From assembly GCF_030913365.1 (NCBI RefSeq), contig NZ_CP133160.1, positions 3,386,001 through 3,450,000 of the forward strand: 64,000 nucleotides of DNA, in the 5' to 3' direction. Shown here one piece after another: positions 26,524 to 35,746 of the stretch; the stretch's first letter is position 1; every line of letters begins with the position of its first letter. The notes under the pieces were generated by a model. That model made no database searches, was not told the DNA's origin, and was given only the letters and a program-made list of their open reading frames with translations. A program made the position numbers and the translations under genes. This stretch comes from Stenotrophomonas sp. 24(2023) (GTDB taxonomy: Bacteria > Pseudomonadota > Gammaproteobacteria > Xanthomonadales > Xanthomonadaceae).

Positions 26524-27771
26524 TCAGCGGCCCGTATCGGCCGGGTGAGGGCCCCGGCCGAGCACCCAGGCCAGGGCGGCATGGATCGGCAGCAGCAGCA
26601 CGATCCACTGCACGTTGACCTGCGGCTGCAGGCTCAGCCAGTGCAGTACCAGCCCGGCCAGCGCCTGCGCGGCCACCAGCCACAGCACGGTCCTGAACAG
26701 GCGGCCCGGCAGGCGCCGGCGCAACAGGGTGACTACGCCGGGCAGCAGCAGCACGCACAGCGGCGAAAGCAGCAGCAGGTTGCGGTTGGCCCAGGCGGCC
26801 TGGTGGGCACTGAAGCCCCACAGGAACACCAGCAGGCCACCGGCAACCGTGCACAGCAGCCACAGCGGCAGGGCTAGGCCGGCCAGCAGGCGCGGGCGGC
26901 GGCGCAGGGCCAGCACGCCGGCGGCCGCGGCCAGGCCGACCAGCAGCCACGGCCACCAGCGGCGCGCGCTGTCCTTCGGTTCCGGGGCGATGCGGTGCGG
27001 CAGCAGTTCCTGCTCGGACTGCACCAGCGGCCGGCCATCGCTGTTGTTCACCTGGCGCAGCGCATCGGCCAGGCGCATCGGCACGAAGGCTTCCTGCCAG
27101 CGCGACAGCGGCTGGTCGGCGAACGGGCCCAGGCCCAGGTCGAAGCCCAGCCACATCCATGGGGCCGGCGAGGCCAGCCGTACCGATTCACTGCGGTAGG
27201 TGTTGCCGCGCGAGCGGCCGGACAGCTGCGCATGCAGGCTGCCACCGAGCGCCTTGTCCAGCGTGTCGCGCACCATCGTGGCGCAGTTGGCGGTGTAGTA
27301 ATCGTAGTGGTAGCGCGCGTTCTCGGGCCTGGCCCGTTCGGCCAGGTCGGCGGCCAGTTCGCGCGCCTGCTCCGGGCGCAGGTCCAGCCATTGCACGCTG
27401 GCACCACGGCCGGTCTCGTCGTAGTAGGACAGGTCCTGCTGCAGCGGCAACGCCACCAGGTAGTACATCATCTCGCCGCGCACGAAGCGGCCGATGAAGT
27501 CCTGTTCGCTGGGGTCGAAGTAACCGAAGTTGTAGGAGATGGCCTGGCCGCTGCGCGGGTCCAGCACCACCAGCGCATCGTGGCCGAAGCGTTCGAAGAA
27601 CACCGTGCCCGGCTGCATGGTGACCACGCCGATGCGCGGCGGCGCATCGGTGGCGTCGGCCGCCGGGACCGCCTGCACGGGCGCGGCCTGCGCCAGAGCG
27701 GCCTGCGGCAGGAACGTGGCCAGCACGCACAGGGCCAGCCACAACGTCAGGATCAGGCCGGGGCGCTTCAA
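26524..27771 (-). CDS. DUF4105 family membrane-anchored protein
   Basis: A 415-residue protein with a signal peptide (residues about 1-28) and a DUF4105 periplasmic region (about 45-210), seen in FFERFGHDALVVLDPRSG, YYDETGRGASVQW and HYDYYTANCATMVRD. The conserved Cys and His suggest a papain-like/NlpC fold, but the activity is not established. Four to five C-terminal hydrophobic segments follow. The start is a TTG at 27771 whose TTGA overlaps the corC stop, an ATGA-type coupling with a weaker start. The next in-frame Met lies beyond the signal peptide. It sits between corC and corA, where E. coli has lnt after corC. Confidence 0.8.
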   Translation of the reverse strand: MKRPGLILTLWLALCVLATFLPQAALAQAAPVQAVPAADATDAPPRIGVVTMQPGTVFFERFGHDALVVLDPRSGQAISYNFGYFDPSEQDFIGRFVRGEMMYYLVALPLQQDLSYYDETGRGASVQWLDLRPEQARELAADLAERARPENARYHYDYYTANCATMVRDTLDKALGGSLHAQLSGRSRGNTYRSESVRLASPAPWMWLGFDLGLGPFADQPLSRWQEAFVPMRLADALRQVNNSDGRPLVQSEQELLPHRIAPEPKDSARRWWPWLLVGLAAAAGVLALRRRPRLLAGLALPLWLLCTVAGGLLVFLWGFSAHQAAWANRNLLLLSPLCVLLLPGVVTLLRRRLPGRLFRTVLWLVAAQALAGLVLHWLSLQPQVNVQWIVLLLPIHAALAWVLGRGPHPADTGR

Positions 27772-28649
27772 GCGTCGGCCTGCTCGTCCGGCGGCAGCAC
27801 GGTCACGTGGAAGGCCTGCACGCGGCGGGCATCGGCGCGCGCCACGCGGAACATGAAGCGGTCCAGCGCCAGCTCATCGCCCACTTCCGGCAGGTGCCCG
27901 ACCGCCTCGGTGACCAGGCCACCGATGGTGTCGTAATCCTCGTCGGAGAAGCTGGCGCCGAAGCGTTCGTTGAAATCACCGATGGCGGTCAGCGCATCGA
28001 CCACGTAGCGGCCATCGGCCTGGATGGCGATCTGCGCGGACGGGTCTTCGGCTTCGTCGTGCTCGTCGTCGATCTCGCCGACGATCTGTTCCAGCACGTC
28101 CTCGATGGTGACCAGGCCGGCGACACCGCCGTACTCGTCCACCACGATGGCCATGTGGTTGCGCGACAGGCGGAATTCCTTCAACAGCACGTTGAGCTTC
28201 TTCGCCTCGGGGATCAGCACCGCCGGGCGCAGCAGTTCGCGCACGTTGGCCGGGCCGTTGTCGGCGACCACGCCGCGCAGCAGGTCCTTGGCCAGCAGGA
28301 TGCCGAGCACGTCATCCTTGTTGTCACCGTGGACCGGGAAGCGCGAATGGCCGGATTCGACCACCTGCTTCATCAGGTCCAGGAAGGGCGCTTCCACGGG
28401 CAGCGAGACCATCTGCGAACGGGAGATCATCACGTCGCCCACGGTCAGCTCGGCCACCGCAATGGCGCCTTCCATCATCTTCAGGGTATCGGCGGCGATC
28501 AGCCCTTCTTCCTGCGCGGTATGCAGGACGGCCACCAGCTCATCGCGGGTATGGGGTTCGCCGGAGAAGGCCGCGGTCAGCCGTTCCAGCCAGCCGCGCT
28601 TCTTTTCACTGGGCTCCAGGGAGGAGCTACTACTGTCGTCTTCGGACAT
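27768..28649 (-). CDS. corC: CorC/HlyC-family CBS-domain protein (YbeX)
   Basis: A 293-residue cytoplasmic protein with no membrane spans. Two CBS repeats (about 68-190) start at VGDVMISRSQMVSLP and include HSRFPVHGDNKDDVLGILLAKDLL and VVDEYGGVAGLVTIEDVLEQIVGEIDDE. A CorC_HlyC transporter-associated domain follows (about 205-285, GGLVTEAVGHLPEVGDE). The family is linked to magnesium/cobalt homeostasis and ribosome-related functions through its fixed neighbours ybeZ and ybeY, which also lie upstream here. The ATG at 28649 is chosen because the 80 upstream codons are proline/arginine-rich out-of-family sequence. Confidence 0.88.
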   Translation of the reverse strand: MSEDDSSSSSLEPSEKKRGWLERLTAAFSGEPHTRDELVAVLHTAQEEGLIAADTLKMMEGAIAVAELTVGDVMISRSQMVSLPVEAPFLDLMKQVVESGHSRFPVHGDNKDDVLGILLAKDLLRGVVADNGPANVRELLRPAVLIPEAKKLNVLLKEFRLSRNHMAIVVDEYGGVAGLVTIEDVLEQIVGEIDDEHDEAEDPSAQIAIQADGRYVVDALTAIGDFNERFGASFSDEDYDTIGGLVTEAVGHLPEVGDELALDRFMFRVARADARRVQAFHVTVLPPDEQADA

Positions 28650-28713
28650 CTCAGGACATGGGGCACCCGGCGGACCGGGCGATGGCCCAAGTCTAGCAGG
28701 ATGGCAGGGCGTG

Positions 28714-29280
28714 TCAGTGACCGGGCGTGGCGGCCGGTGCGGGCGCTGCCGGCGCCGGTTCATCCGGGGGCAGGTCCAGGCTGTAGGTGCAGCCGGCCAG
28801 TGTCTTGCCCGGGTGCGAGGTGACGGTGGACACGCTGAGGATGACCGACTCGACCTGTGCCTCGCCGGTCTTCGGGTCGGTGACATCACGGCTGACCAGT
28901 TCGCGCCCGGCCATGAACTTGCCCCCCTGGTCGTAGCCGGTTTCCAGCTTGAGGGTGGTGGCCAGCGGGTGCGGGTCGGCCTGGTCGAGCACGGCCATCA
29001 GGCTGGCGCCGGCCACGGCGATGTGGTCGGTGCGCTGGCCGAACACGGTGATCGGCTGCGCGGTGCGGTACTCGCGCATGAAGGCATTGGTCTGCGGGAG
29101 CGGCTGCAGCCCCTGCGCCACGGCCTTGAGCGGGTCGGCCAGCAGCGGGTCCAGCTGGGCATAGTCGGCCACGCCCTGGCGGCATTCGATCAGCGCTGGC
29201 AGGTCCAGCGGCGCGGCCGGCGCAGTGGCAGGAAGGGCGGTGGCAAGCACCAGCAGGGGCAGGGCAGGGCGCAGCAGCAC
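28714..29280 (-). CDS. Exported protein of unknown function
   Basis: A 188-residue predicted periplasmic protein that I cannot place in a family. It starts with GTG (29278-29280) and has a clear signal peptide (LLRPALPLLVLATALPATAPA). It ends in a Pro/Ala-rich tail (PPDEPAPAAPAPAATPGH). The middle part (HIAVAGASLMAVLDQ, KFMAGRELVSRDV) shows no motif I know, and one Cys pair is possible. It is inserted between ybeY and corC, which are adjacent in E. coli, and is co-directional with them, so it may be co-transcribed. Confidence 0.65.
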   Translation of the reverse strand: MLLRPALPLLVLATALPATAPAAPLDLPALIECRQGVADYAQLDPLLADPLKAVAQGLQPLPQTNAFMREYRTAQPITVFGQRTDHIAVAGASLMAVLDQADPHPLATTLKLETGYDQGGKFMAGRELVSRDVTDPKTGEAQVESVILSVSTVTSHPGKTLAGCTYSLDLPPDEPAPAAPAPAATPGH

Positions 29281-29324
29281 AGGTGGGTTCCCATGGAAGG
29301 GGCGGCATGCCCCGTACGGAGAGG

Positions 29325-29348
29325 GTAGCGCCGGGCCATGCCCGGCGC
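29325..29348 (+). repeat. GTAG palindromic repeat (SMAG-like)
   Basis: A single forward element starting GTAGCGCCGGGCC-ATG with the complementary GCCCGGCGC arm. It lies between the exported-protein gene and the end of ybeY. Confidence 0.8.
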
Positions 29349-29359
29349 AGCCGGGCGCC

Positions 29360-29845
29360 TCAGCGTTCGCCAGCGTAGGGGTCGGCGATGCCCAGTTCGG
29401 CCAGGATCTCGCGCTCGAGCTGTTCCATGGCTTCGGCTTCCTTGTCGTCCTCGTGGTCCCAGCCCAGCAGGTGCAGCACGCCGTGCACGGTCAGGTGCGC
29501 GTAGTGGGCATTGAGTGCCTTGGCCTGCTCGTCCGCCTCGCGGGCCACCACCGGCGCGCAGATGATGAGATCGCCCAGCAGCGGGAACTTGACGCCCTTG
29601 GGCAGGCCTTCGGGCACCTCGGCCGGGAAGCTCAGCACGTTGGTTGCGTAATCCTTGCCGCGGTAGTGGCGGTTCAACGACTGCCCTTCCTTGGCATCGA
29701 CCAGGCGGATGGCCAGGTCGGCTTCGCGGATGCGGCCCTTCAGTGCCGCTGCCACCCATTTGCGGAAGCTCACCGCCGAGGGCAGGCCGGCACGGGGCAG
29801 GGCATAGCTGACAGCGACATCCAGTCGCACGGGACCACGGGTCAT
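29360..29845 (-). CDS. ybeY: Endoribonuclease YbeY (rRNA maturation factor)
   Basis: A 161-residue single-domain metalloprotein needed for 16S rRNA 3'-end maturation and ribosome quality control. The zinc motif [11 protein letters not shown] gives ligands H121, H125 and H131. The conserved [13 protein letters not shown] and [12 protein letters not shown] precede it. Its ATG overlaps the phoH stop by four bases (ATGA), the conserved ybeZ-ybeY coupling. The length is normal for the family. Confidence 0.95.
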   Translation of the reverse strand: MTRGPVRLDVAVSYALPRAGLPSAVSFRKWVAAALKGRIREADLAIRLVDAKEGQSLNRHYRGKDYATNVLSFPAEVPEGLPKGVKFPLLGDLIICAPVVAREADEQAKALNAHYAHLTVHGVLHLLGWDHEDDKEAEAMEQLEREILAELGIADPYAGER

Positions 29846-30828
29846 GGGTTGGCTCCGGGTTGGACCTGCTGCAGGTCGCGGCGGTCATAGGCGCTGACGA
29901 TGCGGGCCACCAGCGGGTGGCGCACCACATCGCGCGATTCGAAGAAGGTGAAGCTCACCCCGTCCACCTCGCGCAGCACGTCGATCGCATCGCGCAGCCC
30001 CGACTTGAGGTGCTTGGGCAGGTCGGTCTGGGTGAGGTCGCCGGTGACCACCGCGGTGGAGCCGAAACCCAGGCGGGTCAGGAACATCTTCATCTGCTCG
30101 ACGGTGGTGTTCTGTGCTTCGTCCAGGATGACGAACGCATCGTTGAGCGTGCGCCCGCGCATGTAGGCCAGCGGGGCGATCTCGATGACGTTCTTCTCCA
30201 GCAGCTTGATCACTTTTTCCACGCCCAGCATTTCGTACAGGGCGTCGTACAGCGGGCGCAGGTAGGGGTCGACCTTCTGGCTCAGGTCGCCGGGCAAAAA
30301 GCCCAGCTTCTCGCCGGCTTCCACCGCCGGGCGCACCAGGATCAGCCGCTGCACGCGTGACTCGTTCAGTGCTTCCACGGCGCTGGCCACGGCCAGGAAG
30401 GTCTTGCCGGTACCGGCCGGGCCGATGCCGAAGTTGATGTCATGGGTGGCGATCTGGTGCAGGTAGCGTGCCTGGTTGGCACCGCGGCCGCGCACGGTGC
30501 CGCGCTTGACCTTGATCGCCACGTCCTGGGCGTCGTAGGAGCGCTCGGCGATCTGTTCCACGTTGGCCTGGTTCAGGCGCAGGTGGATGGCGTGGTTGTC
30601 GAAGGTGGTTTCGCCGGCCTCGGCATACAGCGCTTCGATCAGCTTCTGCGCCTCGGTGATGGCCTCGGCCGGGCCGCTGAGCCGGAACACGAAGCCGCGG
30701 TTGGCGATCTCCACGCCGAGCTTGAGCTCGATCTGGCGCAGGTGCCCGTCGAACGGGCCGGACAGGTTGGCCAGCCGCGCGTTGTCTTCCGGCGACAGGG
30801 TGAAATCTCGGTACTCGATGCTTTTCAT
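29842..30828 (-). CDS. PhoH-like ATPase (YbeZ)
   Basis: A 328-residue PhoH-family P-loop ATPase that works with YbeY. The N-terminal KH-like segment (about 20-100) precedes Walker A GPAGTGKT (136-143), then [34 protein letters not shown] with Walker B, and [10 protein letters not shown]. The ATG at 30828 is the natural N-terminus. The reading frame stays open for a further 359 codons upstream, but that part crosses an intergenic repeat and the antisense of the next gene. It heads the phoH-ybeY-corC run, with the export module lying divergently upstream. Confidence 0.92.
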   Translation of the reverse strand: MKSIEYRDFTLSPEDNARLANLSGPFDGHLRQIELKLGVEIANRGFVFRLSGPAEAITEAQKLIEALYAEAGETTFDNHAIHLRLNQANVEQIAERSYDAQDVAIKVKRGTVRGRGANQARYLHQIATHDINFGIGPAGTGKTFLAVASAVEALNESRVQRLILVRPAVEAGEKLGFLPGDLSQKVDPYLRPLYDALYEMLGVEKVIKLLEKNVIEIAPLAYMRGRTLNDAFVILDEAQNTTVEQMKMFLTRLGFGSTAVVTGDLTQTDLPKHLKSGLRDAIDVLREVDGVSFTFFESRDVVRHPLVARIVSAYDRRDLQQVQPGANP

Positions 30829-30921
30829 TGCTCTGGTGGGGCCGTCGGCCGCCACCGCCAGGAATAGAGTGTGGGAACAACAAGGGTAGCGCGCGCGGTG
30901 GGGCGCCACCAGCGCACGGTG

Positions 30922-31104
30922 TTTTCCACATCCGGTGTGGATGGGCCTTGCATGAAGTTGTGGATAGGTCCTCGCAGCGCTTGTGCCACAAGGGTCATGA
31001 TGCCGTGGTGAAAATTGTGCCAGCGGCGCCGGGCTTTTCCACACGCGGTGTGGATGCCGGTGCGGCGAAGCTGTGGACAACCGGCATCGAGCGTTGTGGC
31101 ACAG
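30922..31104. repeat. Direct repeat of about 70 bases rich in DnaA-box-like words
   Basis: Two diverged copies (30922-30994 and 31035-31104) in the 375-base gap between phoH and the export module. Each begins TTTTCCACA, then has GTGTGGATG, then AAG(T/C)TGTGGA(T/C), and ends with a TTGTG(C/G)CACA palindrome. TTTTCCACA (30922-30930, 31035-31043), TGTGGATAG (30959-30967) and TGTGGACAA (31072-31080) each differ by one base from the DnaA box TTATCCACA or its reverse complement. The rest of the gap holds the two divergent promoters, which I could not define. Confidence 0.75.
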
Positions 31105-31203
31105 GCCCCGGCGCAGGGTGGCGAGGAAATCGCCAGGGGTGGCCGATGACATTGCGGGCGCACCGGGGCCATGGCACCGTGGCCCCATCGCAGGAGGTGA
31201 CGC

Positions 31204-32160
31204 ATGGCTGTGGGCAGCCGGATGCACGCACTGGCACTGATGGGCCTGGCCATGCTTGCCGGTTGCCGGCAGGAGGTGCCGGTGGCGCTGGGGACGCTGG
31301 AATGGGACCGGATCAGCGTGCCGGCCCCGGCGGCGGAGAGCATCGCTTCGGTGCCGGTGCATGAGGGCCAGGCCGTCAGCGCCGGTACGCTGCTGATGCA
31401 GCTCGATCCCCTGCGCACCGATGCCCAGCTGGCGGCGGCCGCCGCCGATACCCGCCAAGCACAGGCACAGCTGAAGGAACTGCAGGTCGGTCCCCGCCAG
31501 GAGCAGATTGCACAGGCCCGGGCACACCTGCAGGCACTGCGCGCGCAGTCCGATGAGGCGGCCGCGTACTACCGGCGCGTGCGGCCGCTGGCACGCCAGC
31601 AACTGGTGGCGGCCGCCGAGCTGGACCGCGCGCGTGCCGCGGCAGGCAATGCCGCCGGCAGCGTGCGCGCGGCCGAACAGGCCCTGCTGGAACTGCTGCA
31701 CGGCAGCCGTACCGAGGACATCGCCCAGGGCCAGTCCGCCGTGGAGGCCGCGCAGGCACAGCAGCAGGTGCAGGCGGTGAACCGGCAGAAGCTCGAACTG
31801 CGCGCGCCGCGCGATGGCGTGGTCGATGCCCTGCCGTACCGGCAGGGTGACCAGGCGCCGGTGGGCGCGCCGCTGGCGGTGCTGCTGGTCGGCGATCGGC
31901 CCCATGCGCGCGTGTACCTGCCGCAGCCGCTGCGGCTGCAGGTGAAAGTGGGGCAGGCCGCGACCATCATCGTGCAGGGGCGCGACGGCAGCCTGCCGGG
32001 CAAGGTGCGGATGATCCGCAGCGAGCCGACCTTTACCCCGTACTACGCGCTGACCGGGCAGGACGTGGAGCGGCTGAGCTATCTGGCCGAGATCGAGGTC
32101 GACCCGGGCACCGACCTGCAGGCCCTGGCCGCAGGCGTACCGGTGCAGGTGCGATTCTGA
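31204..32160 (+). CDS. HlyD-family periplasmic adaptor lipoprotein
   Basis: A 318-residue membrane-fusion protein for an ABC exporter. The signal peptide ends in lipobox LAGC (Cys 21). A biotinyl/lipoyl-like half-motif (IASVPVHEGQAVSAGTLLMQLD, about 47-68) is followed by a long Ala/Gln/Arg-rich coiled-coil hairpin (about 78-190). The second half-motif is LRAPRDGVVDALPYRQGDQ, and a beta-barrel end follows. It heads a tightly packed module with an ATPase and a permease, resembling the YbhG-YbhF-YbhSR drug/solute exporters. An outer-membrane partner is not encoded nearby. The ATG follows AGGAGGTGAC, a nearly perfect ribosome-binding site. Confidence 0.85.
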   Translation: MAVGSRMHALALMGLAMLAGCRQEVPVALGTLEWDRISVPAPAAESIASVPVHEGQAVSAGTLLMQLDPLRTDAQLAAAAADTRQAQAQLKELQVGPRQEQIAQARAHLQALRAQSDEAAAYYRRVRPLARQQLVAAAELDRARAAAGNAAGSVRAAEQALLELLHGSRTEDIAQGQSAVEAAQAQQQVQAVNRQKLELRAPRDGVVDALPYRQGDQAPVGAPLAVLLVGDRPHARVYLPQPLRLQVKVGQAATIIVQGRDGSLPGKVRMIRSEPTFTPYYALTGQDVERLSYLAEIEVDPGTDLQALAAGVPVQVRF

Positions 32161-33104
32161 CTTCCGCCGGCGATATCGCGGTCAGCGCACGCGGCCTGAC
32201 CCGCCGCTTCGGTGACCTGCTGGCCGTGGATAACGTCGATCTGGTGGTGCCACGCGGGCAGGTCTATGGCTTCCTGGGGCCGAACGGGTCGGGCAAGTCG
32301 ACCACCATCCGCATGCTCTGCGGCCTGCTGGAACCGAGCGCAGGGCAGATCGAGGTGCTGGGCCTGGCCGTACCGGCACAGGCCGAGGCGCTGCGCCGGC
32401 GCATCGGCTACATGACCCAGCGCTTTTCGCTGTACGAAGACCTGTCGGTGCGCGAGAACCTGGCATTCCTGGCGGCCATCCAGGACCTGCCGCGCGCCCA
32501 GGCCCGGCAGCGGGTCGATGCACTGCTGCAGCAGTACCGCCTGCAGGACCGGCAGCCGCAGCTGGCCGGCACGCTCAGCGGCGGCCAGAAGCAGCGCCTG
32601 GCGCTGGCCGGTGCGGTGGTGCATGGGCCCGAGCTGCTGTTCCTGGATGAACCGACCAGTGCGGTCGATCCCGAATCGCGCCGTGATTTCTGGGAAGCCC
32701 TGTTCGAGCTGGCCGATGCAGGCACCACCGTGCTGGTGTCCACCCACTACATGGATGAAGCCGAACGCTGCCATCGCCTGGCCATCCTCGACCGGGGCGC
32801 GCTGGTGGCCGATGGCACGCCGGCCGACCTGTGCGCGCGGCTGGACGGGCGCACGCTGCAGGTGACTGCTTCGCAGCCGCGGCAGGCCAGCCGCGCGCTG
32901 GCCGCGCTGCCCGGGGTGCTCAGCGTGGCGCAGATCGGTACCCAGCTGCGGGTGCTGTGTGCCGATGGCGCTGCCGATGTGCAGGCGCTGCAGCACGCGC
33001 TGGCCAGTGCCGATCCGCAGGCGCACATCGATGCGGTGGCGCCCAACCTGGAAGACGTCTTCGTCGCCGCCACCCGCGGCCGTGGCCGCGAGCCGGCCGC
33101 ATGA
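32157..33104 (+). CDS. ABC exporter ATP-binding subunit (YbhF-like), apparent CTG start
   Basis: The nucleotide-binding subunit of the HlyD-linked exporter: Walker A GPNGSGKST, Q-loop MTQRFSLYEDL, signature LSGGQKQRLAL, Walker B LLFLDEPTSAVD and switch STHYMDEAE, with a C-terminal regulatory part. The first ATG/GTG/TTG in frame is a GTG at 32226, which would remove the first beta strands and the A-loop region (ARGLTRRFGDLLAVD). That region is clearly coded upstream. The frame fits a CTG at 32157 that overlaps the HlyD stop as CTGA, with AGGTG five bases before it, so I take CTG as the start (315 residues). It overlaps the permease start by ATGA. Confidence 0.8.
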   Translation: MTSAGDIAVSARGLTRRFGDLLAVDNVDLVVPRGQVYGFLGPNGSGKSTTIRMLCGLLEPSAGQIEVLGLAVPAQAEALRRRIGYMTQRFSLYEDLSVRENLAFLAAIQDLPRAQARQRVDALLQQYRLQDRQPQLAGTLSGGQKQRLALAGAVVHGPELLFLDEPTSAVDPESRRDFWEALFELADAGTTVLVSTHYMDEAERCHRLAILDRGALVADGTPADLCARLDGRTLQVTASQPRQASRALAALPGVLSVAQIGTQLRVLCADGAADVQALQHALASADPQAHIDAVAPNLEDVFVAATRGRGREPAA

Positions 33105-34213
33105 ACCTGCGCCGGCTGTGGGCGATCATGCTCAAGGAGCTGCGGCAGCTGCGCCGTGACCGCATCACGCTGGCGATGATCGTGGGCATCCCGGTCATGC
33201 AGCTGCTGCTGTTCGGCTATGCGATCAACCTCAATCTGCGCAACCTCGATGCCGGTATCGCCGACCAGGCCAATACCTCGGCCTCGCGCGCCCTGGTGCA
33301 GGACATGATCGCCACCGGCGTGATCGCCCCGCACGCGCAGGACTACAGCCCTGACCAGCTGATGCACGCCTTGCGCGAGGGCCGCATCAGCGTCGGCATC
33401 GTGGTGCCGGCCGATTTCGAGCGCAGGCGCTTCGAGGGGCGCGAGGCGGTGCAGGTGCTGGTCGACGGCAGCGACACCGTGGTGCAGAGCGCGGCCATCC
33501 AGCTGGCACAGGTGCCGCTGGACCCGCGACCGACCGCCAATACCCGGCCGCTGCGCGAGGGCAGCATCGCTGCCGGCCAGGTCAGCGTGGTCAGCTTCTA
33601 CAACCCGCAGCGGCGTTCGGCGGTGAACATCGTGCCGGGGCTGATCGGGGTCATCCTGACCATGACCCTGGTGATGTTCACGGCGGTGGCGGTGGTGCGC
33701 GAGCGCGAGCGCGGCAACATGGAACTGCTGATCGCCACCCCGGTGTCACGCACCGAGCTGATGGTCGGCAAGGTGCTGCCGTATGCGGCCATCGGCCTGC
33801 TGCAGACCACCCTGGTGCTGCTGCTGGGCACCTGGCTGTTCCAGGTGCCGGTGCGCGGCAGCCTGCTGGATGTCTACCTGGCCGCCGTGCTGCTGGTACT
33901 GGCCAACCTGGCGCTGGGCCTGCTGATCTCCACGCGTGCGCGCTCGCAGTTCCAGGCCATGCAGATGACCCTGTTCCTGTTCCTGCCTTCCATCCTGCTG
34001 TCCGGCTTCATGTTCCCGTTCGCCGGCATGCCGCGGCCGGTGCAGTGGCTGGCCGAAGTGCTGCCGCTCACCCATTTCCTGCGCCTGGTGCGCGGCATCA
34101 TGCTGCGCGGCGCCTCGCTGTGGGAATTGTGGCCGGACGCGCTGGCGCTGCTGGCCTTCATCACGGTGATGATGGCGTTGGCCATCCTGCGGTTCCGCAA
34201 GCGGCTGGAGTAG
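33101..34213 (+). CDS. ABC-2 type exporter permease (YbhS/YbhR-like)
   Basis: A 370-residue ABC-2 permease. One N-terminal span (about 21-40, IVGIPVMQLLLFGYAINL) is followed by a large extracytoplasmic domain (about 45-170) and five C-terminal spans. The characteristic ABC-2 segment is RERERGNMELLIATPVSRTELMVGK (about 200-224). Its start overlaps the ATPase stop (ATGA). Only one permease gene is present, so the channel is either a homodimer or pairs with a protein encoded elsewhere, whereas E. coli YbhS and YbhR are two genes. The substrate is unknown, and efflux of drugs or toxic organics is the family guess. Confidence 0.85.
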   Translation: MNLRRLWAIMLKELRQLRRDRITLAMIVGIPVMQLLLFGYAINLNLRNLDAGIADQANTSASRALVQDMIATGVIAPHAQDYSPDQLMHALREGRISVGIVVPADFERRRFEGREAVQVLVDGSDTVVQSAAIQLAQVPLDPRPTANTRPLREGSIAAGQVSVVSFYNPQRRSAVNIVPGLIGVILTMTLVMFTAVAVVRERERGNMELLIATPVSRTELMVGKVLPYAAIGLLQTTLVLLLGTWLFQVPVRGSLLDVYLAAVLLVLANLALGLLISTRARSQFQAMQMTLFLFLPSILLSGFMFPFAGMPRPVQWLAEVLPLTHFLRLVRGIMLRGASLWELWPDALALLAFITVMMALAILRFRKRLE

Positions 34214-34224
34214 CGCATCTGCCT

Positions 34225-34263
34225 TCTTCTGCAGCGCCGGGCACGGCCCGGCGCTGCAGAAGA
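34225..34263. terminator. Long perfect hairpin between convergent permease and miaB genes
   Basis: Arms 34225-34242 and 34246-34263 are perfect 18-base complements (TCTTCTGCAGCGCCGGGC and its reverse) around an ACG loop. It lies between two convergent stops and could end both transcripts, though no long T run is present. Its GCGCCGGGC core resembles the GTAG repeats. Confidence 0.65.
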
Positions 34264-34269
34264 CAGCGC

Positions 34270-35691
34270 TCAGTCCTCGGTCACCACGCGGGCGCGCAGC
34301 GAATTGGTCAGCGCTTCGGTGATCAGCACGTCCACGAACTGGCCGACCAGGCGCGGGTGCCCCGGGAAATTCACCGAACGCATGTTCTCGGTCTTGCCGG
34401 TCAGCTCGTTTGGATTCTTGCGCGAAGGACCGTCCACCAGCACGGTCTGCACGGTGCCGACCATCTTTTCGGAGATGGCGGCGGCCTGCTCGTTGATGCG
34501 TGCCTGCAGGCGCGACAGCCGCGCATGCTTCTCCGCATCGCTGATCGTGTCCTCCAGGTCGGCCGCCGGCGTGCCCGGGCGGCGCGAATAGATGAAGGAG
34601 AAGCTGTGGTCGAAGCCCACGTCCTCGATCAGCTTCATGGTCTTCTCGAAGTCGGCCTCGGTCTCGCCGGGGAAGCCGACGATGAAGTCCGAACTGATCG
34701 AGATGTCCGGGCGCACCGCACGCAGCTTGCGGATCTTCGACTTGAATTCCAGCGCGGTGTAGCCGCGCTTCATCGCCGACAGCACCCGGTCGCTGCCGGC
34801 CTGCACCGGCAGGTGCAGGAAGTTGGCCAGCTGCGGCACATCGCGGAACGCATCGATCAGCGAATCGCTGAACTCCAGCGGGTGCGAGGTGGTGAAGCGG
34901 ATGCGGCCGACGCCGTCGATGCCGGCGATGGTACGGATCAGCAGGCCCAGGTCGGCGAACTCGCCATCACCATAGGGGCCACGGTAGGCATTGACGTTCT
35001 GGCCGAGCAGGTTGATCTCGCGCACGCCCTGCGCGGCCAGCTGCGCCACTTCCACCACCACGTCCTCGAACGGGCGGCTGACCTCGGTGCCGCGGGTGTA
35101 GGGCACCACGCAGAACGAGCAGTACTTGGAACAGCCTTCCATGATAGACACAAAGGCCGAGCCACCGTCGGCGCGCGGCTCGGGCAGGCGGTCGAACTTC
35201 TCGATCTCCGGGAAGCTGATGTCCACCTGCGGGCGCTTCTGCTCGCGCCGTGCGCGGATCAGCTCCGGCAGGCGGTGCAGGGTCTGCGGGCCGAACACCA
35301 GATCGACATAGGGCGCGCGCTTGATGATCGCTTCGCCTTCCTGCGAGGCCACGCAGCCGCCCACGCCGATGATGACCTCGCGGCCCTGGTTCTTCAGCGA
35401 CTTCCAGTTGCCCAGCTGGCTGAACACCTTCTCCTGCGCTTTTTCGCGGATGGAGCAGGTGTTGACCAGGATGACATCGGCCTCGGCCGGATCGTCGGTC
35501 AGTTCAAGCCCATCGCTGGCGGCGAGCACATCGGCCATCTTGGCCGAGTCGTACTCGTTCATCTGGCAGCCGTGGGTCTTGATGAACAGCTTGCCGCGCA
35601 CCTGGTCGGGGCGGCGCGGGCCGGAGGGCAGGGCAACAAGGCGGGTGTCGTCCTGTGCGGCGGGGGGGAAGACGTCTGGCGTCCCGGTCAT
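34270..35691 (-). CDS. miaB: tRNA-2-methylthio-N6-dimethylallyladenosine synthase
   Basis: A 473-residue radical-SAM methylthiotransferase that modifies A37 of tRNAs reading UNN codons. The N-terminal UPF0004 domain binds an auxiliary 4Fe-4S cluster through C42, C79 and C113. The radical-SAM motif is C187-SKY-C191-SF-C194, and a C-terminal TRAM domain is visible ([22 protein letters not shown]). All expected cysteines are present and the length is normal. In E. coli miaB directly precedes ybeZ-ybeY-ybeX, whereas here a plus-strand exporter module separates them. Confidence 0.95.
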   Translation of the reverse strand: MTGTPDVFPPAAQDDTRLVALPSGPRRPDQVRGKLFIKTHGCQMNEYDSAKMADVLAASDGLELTDDPAEADVILVNTCSIREKAQEKVFSQLGNWKSLKNQGREVIIGVGGCVASQEGEAIIKRAPYVDLVFGPQTLHRLPELIRARREQKRPQVDISFPEIEKFDRLPEPRADGGSAFVSIMEGCSKYCSFCVVPYTRGTEVSRPFEDVVVEVAQLAAQGVREINLLGQNVNAYRGPYGDGEFADLGLLIRTIAGIDGVGRIRFTTSHPLEFSDSLIDAFRDVPQLANFLHLPVQAGSDRVLSAMKRGYTALEFKSKIRKLRAVRPDISISSDFIVGFPGETEADFEKTMKLIEDVGFDHSFSFIYSRRPGTPAADLEDTISDAEKHARLSRLQARINEQAAAISEKMVGTVQTVLVDGPSRKNPNELTGKTENMRSVNFPGHPRLVGQFVDVLITEALTNSLRARVVTED

Positions 35692-35746
35692 GGCGCTTAA
35701 TCCATTCGGGTGGCGGGAAAGCGCGCAATTCTACGCGCTTCCCGCC

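Noticed and set aside
30829..31905. A 359-codon N-terminal extension of PhoH
   Set aside because: It runs through the intergenic direct repeat and antisense to the HlyD gene, while the family N-terminus fits the ATG at 30828.
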